A DNA stretch of 64,000 bases from Lepidurus packardi (lineage: Eukaryota > Arthropoda > Branchiopoda > Notostraca > Triopsidae), in assembly GCA_023053545.1 (NCBI GenBank), contig JAKZAN010000002.1, positions 8,862,790 to 8,926,789 on the forward strand, in the 5' to 3' direction. The first letter of the stretch is position 1. The number at the start of each line of letters is the position of its first letter. The notes beneath the pieces are model-generated. The model was not told where the DNA came from, ran no database searches, and was given only the letters and a program-made list of their open reading frames with translations. The translations under genes were made by a program, and so were the position numbers. Below, in pieces: positions 56,352-64,000 of this stretch.

Positions 56352-59029
56352 CTAGCGTCCGCCTCCTTTGAGGACGCCTCCCTTGTCGGCCTGGCCTTTT
56401 CCGATGCCTGCTTTGATGCTGCTTCCCTTTTTGCCGTCGCCGATCCCCTTGAAGCCCTGGCCACCGCTTCCTTTGATACCATGGCCACCGCTTCCTTTTG
56501 TACCATGATCACCGCTTCCCTTGATGCCTTGGCCGCCGTTTCCTTTGATACCATGGTCGCCGATTCCTTTGATACCATGGTCGCCAATTCCCTTGATACC
56601 ATGGCCGCCGCTTCCCTTGTTACCATGGCCGCCGCTTCCCTTGTTACCATGGTCGCCGATTCCCTTGATACCATGGTCGCCGATTCCCTTGATACCATGG
56701 CCACCGCTTCCCTTGATACCATGGCCACCGCTTCCCTTGATACCATGGCCGCCGGTTCCCTTGATACCATGGCCGCCGATTCCCTTCACACCATGGCCGC
56801 CGATTCCCTTCACACCATGGCCGCCGATTCCCTTCACACCATGGCCGCCGATTCCCTTGATACCATGGCCGCCGATTCCCTTCACACCATGGCCGCCGAT
56901 TCCCTTCACACCATGGCTGCCGATTCCCTTCACACCATGGCTGCCGATTCCCTTGATACCATGGCCGCCGATTCCCTTGATACCATTGCCGCCGATTCCC
57001 TTGATACCATGGCCACCGTTTCCCTTGATACCATGGCCACCGATTCCCTTGATACCATGGCCACCGATTCCCTTGATACCATGGCCGCCGATTCCCTTGT
57101 TACCATGGCCGCCGCTTCCCTTGTTACCATGGCCGCCGCTTCCCTTGTTACCATGGCCGCCGCTTCCTTTGTTACCATGGCCGCCGCTTCCCTTGATACC
57201 ATGGTCGCCGATTCCCTTGATACCATGGTCGCCGATTCCCTTGATACCATGGTCGCTGATTCCCTTGATACCATGGTCGCCGCTTCCTTTGATACCATGG
57301 TCGCCGATTCCCTTGATACCATGGTCGCCGATTCCCTTGATACCATGGTCGCCGCTTCCCTTGTTACCATGGCCGCCGCTTCCCTTGATACCATGGCCGC
57401 CGCTTCCCTTGATACCATGGCTGCCGCTTCCCTTGTTACCATGGCCGCCGCTTCCCTTGATACCATGGTCGCCGATTCCTTTGATACCATGGTCGCCGAT
57501 TCCTTTGATACCATGGTCGCCGATTCCCTTGATACCATGGCCGCCGCTTCCCTTGTTACCATGGCCGCCGCTTCCCTTGTTACCATGGTCGCCGATTCCC
57601 TTGATACCATGGTCGCCGATTCCCTTGATACCATGGCCGCCGCTTCCCTTGATACCATGGTCGCCGATTCCCTTGATACCATGGCCGCCGCTTCCCTTGT
57701 TACCATGGCCGCCGCTTCCCTTGTTACCATGGTCGCCGCTTCCCTTGTTACCATGGCCGCCGCTTCCCTTGATACCATGGTCGCCGATTCCTTTGATACC
57801 ATGGTCGCCGATTCCCTTGATACCATGGCCGCCGCTTCCCTTGATACCCTGGCCGCCTCCCTTGTTGCCATGTCCGTCTTCATCAGATAAGCTGCATTCA
57901 TCTGAGTTTCCGACGTCTTCCTTGTTGCCATGTCCGTCTTCATCAGAAAAGCTGCATTCATCTGAATTTCCACCTTCTCCCTTGTTGCCATGTCCGACGC
58001 CTCCCTTGATACCAGCAACCTTGATACCATGGCCGCCGCTTCCCTTGTTAACATGGCCGCCGCTTCCCTTGATACCATGGTCGCCGATTCCTTTGATACC
58101 ATGGTCGCCGATTCCCTTGATACCATGGTCGTCGATTCCCTTGACACCATGGCCGCCGATTCCCTTTATACCCTGGCCGCCTCCCTTGTTGCCATGTCCG
58201 TCTTCATCAGATAAGCTGCATTCATCTGAGTTTCCGCCGTCTCCCTTGTTGCCATGTCCGACGCCTCCCTTGTTGTCATGTCCGTTTTCATCAGATAAGC
58301 TACGTTCCCTTGAGTTTCCGCCGCCTCCCTTGTTTCCATTTCCGTCTTCATCAGAAAAGCTGTATTCATCTACATTTCCACCGTCTCCCTTGTTGCCATG
58401 TCCGCCGCCTCCCTTGTTGCCATGTCCGCCATCTCCCTTGTTGCCAAGTCCGTCTTCTTCTGAAAAGCTGCATTCATTTAAGTTTCCGCCGTCTGCCTTG
58501 TTGCCATGTACGTCTTGGTTAGAAACTTCATCTGAGCGTCCGCCGTCTCCCTTGTTGCCGTCTCCCTGTCCATCGCCTTCTTCAGGGGAGTTGCATTCCT
58601 CTGCTTGAGCGATACCGAAAGCATTAGCATTACCACCGTATCCAGAATAGCCACCTCCTTGAGCGTCGTCATTGGCGTCAGCATTAGCATTATAACCGCT
58701 ATCGAAAGTGTCATCTTCCCTAGCTTGGGCAGAGGCGTCAGCATGAGCAGTACGGCCTTCTTCAGGAGAGCGTTCATCATCTTCTTCATCTCCCTCAGCG
58801 TGGGCAAAGGTGTCAGCATTAGTATTAGCGTCATAAGAGCCACCTTCGTCGGCTGTATCGAACCTGTACGTCAACGGAACCTCTGGTGTATCACCACTAT
58901 CAACATACTCAGAGCTGGCCCAACAGTAGTAGTGGCAGGCAAATAGTAAACTCGGCAGCAACTAGATTGATACAGAAAAACTTGAACCAAGAGTTTAATT
59001 TGCGGTAGCAATCTTACCCAGATTCTCAT
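56352..59029 (-). CDS. Secreted Gly/Lys-rich octapeptide-repeat protein
   Basis: I do not recognise the family. Exon 1 (59029-59018) encodes only MRIW. After a 56-bp intron, exon 2 (58961-56352) runs to a TAG, giving 873 aa. The joined N-terminus MRIWLLPSLLFACHYYCWA is a good signal peptide split after four codons, as in many arthropod cuticle-type genes. The mature chain has an acidic region with alternating Ala (NANADAN, NANAFGIAQAEE; about residues 20-135), then acidic modules GNSDECSLSDEDGHGNKG (four or five variants, about 160-270 and 330-375). Two blocks of octapeptides of the form GHGIKGIG/GDHGIKGS follow (about 265-320 and 375-850). The composition (Gly, Lys, Ile, His, almost no hydrophobic core) suggests an extracellular structural or matrix protein. 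A paralogue with the same split signal peptide lies at 61372-62116. Silk, cuticle or adhesive function is conjecture. Confidence 0.82.
56490..57851 (-). repeat. 24-bp minisatellite, main block
   Basis: Roughly 55 tandem 24-bp units, typified on the plus strand by CCATGGCCGCCGCTTCCCTT followed by GATA, encode the main octapeptide block of the glycine-rich protein. Units fall into a few interleaved types (I/N, G/D and S/I variants), implying slippage plus unequal exchange. Unit length is a multiple of three with no stop in most frames, so several frames stay open. Confidence 0.95.
58012..58181 (-). repeat. 24-bp minisatellite, second block
   Basis: Six or seven further copies of the same 24-bp unit, separated from the main block by two copies of the SDECS(L/F)SDEDG acidic module. 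The same module recurs on the far side, so the acidic module and the octapeptide run have been duplicated together. Confidence 0.9.
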
Positions 59030-59139
59030 GGTTACGAGTGCAAAGATTACCACAAACTTTTAAGTCAAACTCTTTTAGAGATACACTGTATATTTAACCG
59101 TTCATCATCTAGTCTCTGTTAGGAAGAAAGCAGAACGCC

Positions 59140-59145
59140 TTTATG
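59140..59145 (-). promoter_or_regulatory. TATA-like element of the glycine-rich gene
   Basis: CATAAAGGCG on the minus strand starts about 116 bases upstream of the ATG at 59029. The paralogue has TATAAAGGC at nearly the same distance. The match is imperfect (CATAAA), but the conserved context supports it. Confidence 0.45.
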
Positions 59146-59204
59146 TAGACGGTAGCCATCGCCTAAGTACGTGATAATGAAGCATGAGATAATTTACTGT
59201 TTTG

Positions 59205-59420
59205 CAGGTATACACGTTCACATGTATAAGGCATTTACAAACGCTGTGGTGGAAAATGTATTGGAGCTTATGCTGAACCAGTAGATGCTGATTAGTATTT
59301 GTTCAGAGTAAAGTACACACGAGGTGAAAAGATCAGTGCTTTTTCTGCAGATGTGCCAGAATTCGCCTCGACTTCAGTAGATTCTTTATTGCGCACAGGT
59401 ATAACTTGGTTTTCTTGTTT
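59205..59420. repeat. Upstream unit U1 (beside the glycine-rich gene)
   Basis: One of four diverged copies of a sequence of about 215 bp. Landmarks in order on the plus strand are TGCTGAACCAG, AGATGCTGATT, ACGAGGTGAAAAGATC, AGTGCTTTTCTGC and CAGAATTCG. It lies just upstream of the TATA-like element of the glycine-rich gene. It may be a duplicated promoter-distal region or old enhancer. Confidence 0.5.
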
Positions 59421-60154
59421 AAGAATTACTGTGTTGTCCCTACAGAAGGGCCGGATTAAAAGTACTTGGTGCTTAAGGATAATTAGAAAGATCAATACTG
59501 TAGCAAGTGCCCGTAATTTTACAGTAATTAGGTCTCGTGGTAGATGAATCATTGCTGATAATTGTAGCCGATCGCAGTTGTAACGAATTCCATGGGTCCC
59601 GTATCCGTTTATTTATAGGTGAGATGAAAAGAAAGGAAAGATTACATTTTTGTCGAACACTGCAACGATCTATACAACATACCATGGAGGAGGAGGAGTA
59701 GGTTGTGGTAGTATAGTAGTAGTTTGGAGTTGTTCGTCGTCATCGTCATCGTTACAGTCGTCGCCCTCTTCGTCAGACTCGTCGTCGTTGTCCTTGTCGT
59801 TGCACTTTTTCCCGATTACTCGGGAAGGGACGAATTTCATATGTTAGGATGTACTGGCTGACTCCTGCAGATATATTAATTATTTGATTGAAGGACCTAC
59901 GCTTTGTTTATAACATGCCATCGCCTGACCGTTGTACTGGTATGCGTAGGTATATGCTGGTGCTGGCCGTTCCTACTGAGTCTGGGAACAGAGACCGAGC
60001 GACTGTTTACTATGTCGTAAAACTGGGCCCAAAATGGACTCCTACCACTGACAGTTAGGCAAGGTGTATTTTCATGTTCACAATTGAACACAATATTTAC
60101 ACTTTTGTTCTTAAGACATATGGCGTAATATTTCGCAAATGTAGTGTACACGTC

Positions 60155-60365
60155 ATACACGTATTGATACGTGAGTGACATTTGTCAATGCTGAGTTTGA
60201 AAAGTACCCGGAACTTTTACTGAACCAGATGCGGTTGATTCTTATGTATTCCCAGTAGAATCCGGACGAGGTTGAAAGATCTGTGCTTTTCTGTTGATAT
60301 AATTTCGAATTACTCTGGCTGTCTGCAATAGGTTCTAGTTATGCAGCGTAACTTTGTTTTCTTCT
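60155..60365. repeat. Upstream unit U2 (orphan)
   Basis: Carries the same landmarks in the same order as the other units: TGAACCAG, GATTCTTATGTATTCCC, ACGAGGTTGAAAGATC, TGTGCTTTTCTG. No MRIW-type exon or signal-peptide exon is visible to its left, where the other units have their gene. Confidence 0.45.
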
Positions 60366-60664
60366 TCAGATTACGGCATAGCCTTTGTGAATGCCAGAAA
60401 GGGTAGCTGGAGGCTAAAGGCTAATAGGATAAATGACCTGCGTTGCAGAAAATGTCCTTAATTTTATCATACTAATTTTATTTTTTACAAGTTCCTAATA
60501 TAAATGTATAGCTTTCAAGTCGGACTCTTGTGATATACGGTGATCTACTCCTCACCTCCTCACCAAGTTACTGCGCTTGCATGTAGTACATACAAGACCC
60601 CGATGTATAATGCTAACTTTACCTTCAGCAAATCGTAAGATAATGAAATTATTTGTAGATATAA

Positions 60665-60880
60665 CACATGTTACACGCCAAATGTGTTATTTAGTAAAGC
60701 TCAGTTTAAAAATAGTGAAGTCTGGAATGGTGTTAAACCAGCAGAGGCTAATTCTTTTGTATTCCATGTAGAACGACCCACGAGGTAGAAAGGTTTGCAG
60801 ATTTCTTTACGTCTTGGACTTATCTTGGCATGTTCAGTAGGTCTCTGGCTACGGAGAGCCATAACCATGTTTTCTGTCTT
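60665..60880. repeat. Upstream unit U3 (orphan)
   Basis: The most diverged copy, recognised by AACCAGCAGAGGCTAATTC, TTGTATTCCATGTAGAACGA and CACGAGGTAGAAAGG in order. No gene is recognised between it and U2. Confidence 0.4.
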
Positions 60881-61371
60881 AAAATTACTGCGTAGACAGC
60901 GTAGGGCCATTAAAGGTATTTGTAGCCAACAATGTCGAGTTTCCCCGTAATGTCAGTCAGGAATTCGCTACGTTAGTTTCGCTTGCTTATATACCACTGG
61001 TGTAACGACAATAGTGAATCGCGAAAAAGTAACCGATTGAATTTGTATTCACCAAATAATGAAAGAACTTCCAAAGCGTGATAATGTGAAAATAAACTCA
61101 TCCCGAACGAAGAAGGGAAATTCCAATTGCTTGTTAGCCATCAACTTTTCTTTTTTGAGTTACTCCTTTGGAATCACTATCAATACAGAACTGAGAAAAT
61201 CGTACTAATTTAGGAGCTAGCTCATAGAATTTTCAATCTTTCGTTATAGCCAATGGGATATCCAATGTATTAGCAAATATACCTTGCTGGTTTACAACAA
61301 ATTCAAATAAAAAAATACTCTCACTACGTTTAGTCTGTTAACATTCGTTTTGTTTACGTTAAAATTTCGAA

Positions 61372-62116
61372 TTAATGCTTACCTTTTCTACCATGACCTT
61401 TACGACCTTTATGACCTTTTCCCTTTTTTCCTTTTCCCTTTTTTCCTTTCCCCTTGTGACTACGGCCTCCTCTGCCTCGACTGCAACTTCCACTTTTGCT
61501 GCCGTGTCCTCGGCTTCGACTACCACTTCCACTTCGGCTACATCGTCCAACACTGCTGCGGGACCCAGATCCACAGCTGCTGTTTCTACTCCTGTCACAG
61601 TTTGAAGAACCACATGGACATTAGTAAACGTAGGTTGCAAGATAGTTGATTAAAATTACCGATTGAAATGTCGATTTCTTCTTGTTGGTCCGTACCCGTA
61701 ATAGTACCTGAAATTAGAAAGAAAAGTAAAAGCTAGATATGCCTGTTATACTCTACCTCATTCTGTTTCAACGTACTTTCGAGAAGGACCTCGGTTTCGC
61801 GTCAAACTCGGTTTGTTGCCAAAGTGTTGAGGCCTCCTCTTCAGCGGTGCAAAACGTCTTCCGCTCTTTGCATAGGCTATGGCAACGGCCTGCGCCTTAC
61901 CATTGCCATCTTCACAAGAAGAATCACCTGCGTTAGCGGCGGCCATAGCCAGAGCACTTGCCCCCCTGCGTCCTTCTCCGCTTTCGCAATGACTTCCATC
62001 ACAAGCCCAACAGCAGTATTGACAGGCAAATAATAAACTCCATAATAACTACATGGATGAGGCACATTTGACATGGGAAATTTAATTTGCATTAATTATA
62101 TTACCCAGATTCGCAT
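61372..62116 (-). CDS. Secreted basic Cys/Ser-Arg/Gly-Lys-rich protein, paralogue
   Basis: Unrecognised family, but clearly related to the glycine-rich gene at 56352-59029. Four exons, 62116-62105 (MRIW), 62048-61777, 61707-61660 and 61591-61372, keep phase and give 183 aa. The split signal peptide reads MRIWLLWSLLFACQYCCWA. The mature part has a Cys-containing acidic start (CDGSHCESGEG), an alternating-Ala stretch (KAQAVAIAYAKS), a basic middle, a short Tyr-rich exon (YYYGYGPTRRN), then Ser-Arg-Gly runs with three Cys and a tail of GKGKKGKG-type repeats ending GRKGKH. The last codons GGTAAGCAT also form a strong donor; if used, the next acceptor (61340s) leads to a stop almost at once, so the product barely changes. 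A structural or matrix role is inferred from composition only. Exons 3 and 4 are the least certain. Confidence 0.72.
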
Positions 62117-62229
62117 GGTTTTCGGCACGGAAATTACGAGAGACTTTCAAATCGGGCGTATACAGAAGTGCGGCAGACACTTAACCAGATGTCGACGTAC
62201 TGGTAACTTAAGATGAAAGAGACAAAGCC

Positions 62230-62235
62230 TTTATA
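62230..62235 (-). promoter_or_regulatory. TATA box of the paralogue
   Basis: TATAAAGGC on the minus strand lies 114-119 bases upstream of the ATG. An initiator-like CCAGTA with its A at about 62201 sits 34 bases downstream of the start of the box, the right spacing for a focused promoter. Confidence 0.6.
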
Positions 62236-62294
62236 GAGACAGTGGTACCCATTATATTATATGAAATCTTACCCTGAACAAAGCATATGCTAAT

Positions 62295-62510
62295 ATACTG
62301 TTTTGCAGATAGACAAGTATTCACACGTTTGTGACATTTAGCAGTGCAGAGTTGTAAAAATACTCGTACTTGTGCTGAGCCAGAGGATGTTGACGCTTAG
62401 TTATTCCAAGTTAAGTGCGCATGAGATGGCAAAATTTGATCTTCTCTGCTGAGGTAGTTTCAGAATTCGTCTTGCCTTCTCCAATGGATTGTCCGATTTT
62501 GCAGCCATGA
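62295..62510. repeat. Upstream unit U4 (beside the paralogue)
   Basis: Fourth copy of the upstream unit, with TGCTGAGCCAGAGGATGTTG, GAGATGGCAAAATTTGATC, TCTCTGCTGAGG and CAGAATTCGTCTTGCCTTC in order. It occupies the same position relative to the TATA box as U1 does at the glycine-rich gene. Confidence 0.5.
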
Positions 62511-63875
62511 GTTTGTTCTATTTCTGAGATTTACCTCGTAGTGCGTCAGCAGCAAAGTTAAGAAAAGGCGAGCACATTTATATATATAACCCTTTATAAG
62601 TTATAAATTACGTGTCACTGTAAGAAAAATTATAGTAAATAGTAAACTGGGGAGTTTCGAATTCTGAAAATTCGTACAGAATTCAATACTAAAACTTAGA
62701 CGAACAAACCGAAAGCACAATTGCGAATTTGGATTTTTTTATTTGATTTGTAGAATGTTTTGAGTTAAGCCAGAAAAAAATAACTTTACTCTGCAACATT
62801 AGTCGTCTGATGTTATTTTCGATTGACAATTGAGGCTCCCGTATATCGTAGCTTATTGATACGGAACAGACACAGATGGCACTGGTGCTTGCTATTGTTT
62901 TTTCGAAGACTTGAATAAGAAAATAAAAAATTAAGTAGATAGCTAATGACTGCAAAGTTTCTACGCTTGTTTTGATTCTGAAAAGTACAACTTGTTACCA
63001 CAATTTGCTGTAGCAAATATATCCAAATCAAGTCATCGAACTTTCGGAGCAAGATTTCTCGACAACGGCTTGTCCGATATGAAAGCAATCCAGAACAAAA
63101 GTTTTCTTTCGTAAGCAGCTAGTGAACAATCAAATGACATCATTTTAGGCAACGTATTTTTCATAGTTGCAAACTTCATTTGCATATTGGTAATGTATTA
63201 GTCATTGGAAAGAAACGTGCATTGATTGTGCACCACCTGTCAGAAAGCTTAAGATTACTGTCAACTGCCAAGGAACTCCAGGACTTGAAGTGATTTTGTT
63301 CGAAGTTTTTTATATGTGAAAAATAGTAGATATGTATAAATGAAGGTATTTTGCGAGTAAACGGAGAATTCAGACCCAAGTTTCAAGCCCTTCCCTTTGA
63401 AGAAAGGAAATCGTAATTTCAGAGTATCCAACGACACGGAAATAAATTATGGGCCTGAGTTTTTTAGTTTCCTTTTTTTAAATCCCGGAAATAGTCATTT
63501 TGTGAAGACGGGGATGCTGGAGTCTGCCTAAATGATTCAGTATTACCTTCTTCGCCACACCCTATAGTGGCATTGGAAAACTGAGGTATCATTCCTGCTC
63601 TTATTCTGTTTGAAATACGAGGTCTTACAAAAGAACAAAGTGAAAGGCGCAGAATACGACAGTTTGGATTATATTCAATCTGTAACACATACAAGTTACA
63701 CAAGCTAAACCACTCCGTGCCCTTGATGGAATACCGGGATTACCTTAAACTGTCCTCCATCCAAGTCATGGTCAAGTCCCACCTTTCATTCTTTTGCGAG
63801 GACCATCAACCATCACTTTTAACATAAAAAAGTGGTCCGTCTGGTTCCCTGACTCAGAACCCAAAGCTAAACGTG
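62511..63875. other. Intergenic, no gene seen
   Basis: AT-rich sequence between the minus-strand secreted-protein cluster and the plus-strand gene that starts at the right edge. Open frames are short, and nothing was recognised on either strand. Confidence 0.55.
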
Positions 63876-63884
63876 TATATAAAG
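63876..63884 (+). promoter_or_regulatory. TATA box of the right-edge gene
   Basis: TATATAAAG is followed about 34 bases later by TCAATC, an arthropod-type initiator (A at about 63910). The ATG follows some 59 bases further on. This is a textbook focused promoter. Confidence 0.7.
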
Positions 63885-63968
63885 CCCTGCGTGTGCCACA
63901 AATTGTATCAATCGCTCCCAGTTTGTTGATCCAGTCACTACTGGCCCCTTCCTTTTCAGCTTTACAAG

Positions 63969-64000
63969 ATGTTTCGTTTGGTAAATCTAATTCTATCTCT
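63969..64000 (+). CDS. Start of a probable secreted-protein gene (partial)
   Basis: ATG TTT CGT TTG is followed at once by GTAAATC, so the first coding exon (63969-63980) would encode only MFRL. Together with the TATA box and a short 5' UTR, this matches the layout of arthropod cuticular and other secreted-protein genes, where the signal peptide is split after about four codons. The rest lies outside the window, so no product can be named. The intron call rests on the donor alone. Confidence 0.45.
   Translation, partial: MFRLVNLILS

Larger units (their letters stand above)
59421..61371. other. Intergenic between the two secreted-protein genes
   Basis: Contains the orphan units U2 and U3 and no gene I can defend. 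A minus-strand open frame at 59840-59672 starts MKFVPSRVIGKKC and continues with a strongly Asp/Glu-rich stretch to a stop after PPPWYVV. It may be a low-complexity accident or an exon of a decayed cluster member. Confidence 0.45.

Noticed and set aside
56490-57851. Possible CRISPR-like array
   Set aside because: The units are contiguous, in-frame 24-bp tandem repeats without unique spacers, in a eukaryotic protein-coding exon.
56148-57890. Plus-strand 580-residue open frame with MAADSLDT-type repeats
   Set aside because: Another shadow frame of the same minisatellite, kept open only because the unit is 24 bp and lacks stops.
56521-58608. Plus-strand 695-residue open frame of PWPPLPLIP-type repeats
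   Set aside because: It is the antisense of the 24-bp minisatellite in the glycine-rich gene. It has no signal peptide, no spliced partner and no paralogue; the minus-strand reading explains the locus better.

Overview
The window looks like nuclear DNA of an arthropod. Introns are GT-AG (one GC-AG), many only 50-90 bp long. A TTAGG-type telomere-like array lies inside a dispersed repeat. The right end carries genes for secreted proteins whose signal peptide is split after four codons, a layout common in arthropod cuticle-type genes. Tiny introns, TTAGG and an intact ciliary (IFT) dynein heavy chain would fit a crustacean such as a branchiopod, but the species cannot be fixed from this sequence. 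No rRNA, tRNA, CRISPR array, autonomous transposon or virus-like element was recognised.

Layout. (1) 1-3593: non-coding, with a perfect RFX X-box at 147-160. (2) 3594-15122, plus: a TENT5 (FAM46) non-canonical poly(A) polymerase, one 16-codon exon and one large exon split by a 9.5 kb intron. (3) 15123-29749: about 14.6 kb with no convincing gene, but with a 38-bp perfect inverted repeat 3.1 kb apart. (4) 29750-54657: a compact block of four recognisable genes. GDAP2 (minus, 9 exons) and DYNC2H1 (plus, 66 coding exons, all phases consistent, 4246 aa) are head to head across 474 bp that contain an X-box. RPS26 (minus, 4 exons) is tail to tail with DYNC2H1 and head to head with COX17 (plus, 2 exons). 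Two copies of a short foldback repeat sit in DYNC2H1 introns. (5) 56352-62116, minus: two diverged paralogues of an unrecognised secreted family. Both start with a four-codon exon MRIW and continue LLxSLLFACxYxCWA. The first is an 873-aa glycine/lysine repeat protein, the second a 183-aa basic, cysteine- and serine-arginine-rich protein. Four decayed copies of one upstream unit, two with no gene beside them, suggest the array was once larger. (6) 63876-64000, plus: TATA box, initiator and four-codon first exon (MFRL) of another gene that runs off the window.

How they relate: DYNC2H1 is the motor of retrograde intraflagellar transport, and the adjacent X-box suggests RFX control. RPS26 and COX17 are housekeeping genes (small ribosomal subunit; copper delivery to cytochrome oxidase) that probably share a promoter. 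TENT5 lengthens poly(A) tails of selected mRNAs, often for secreted proteins. The right-end cluster makes probable extracellular structural proteins. All functions are inferred from sequence alone.
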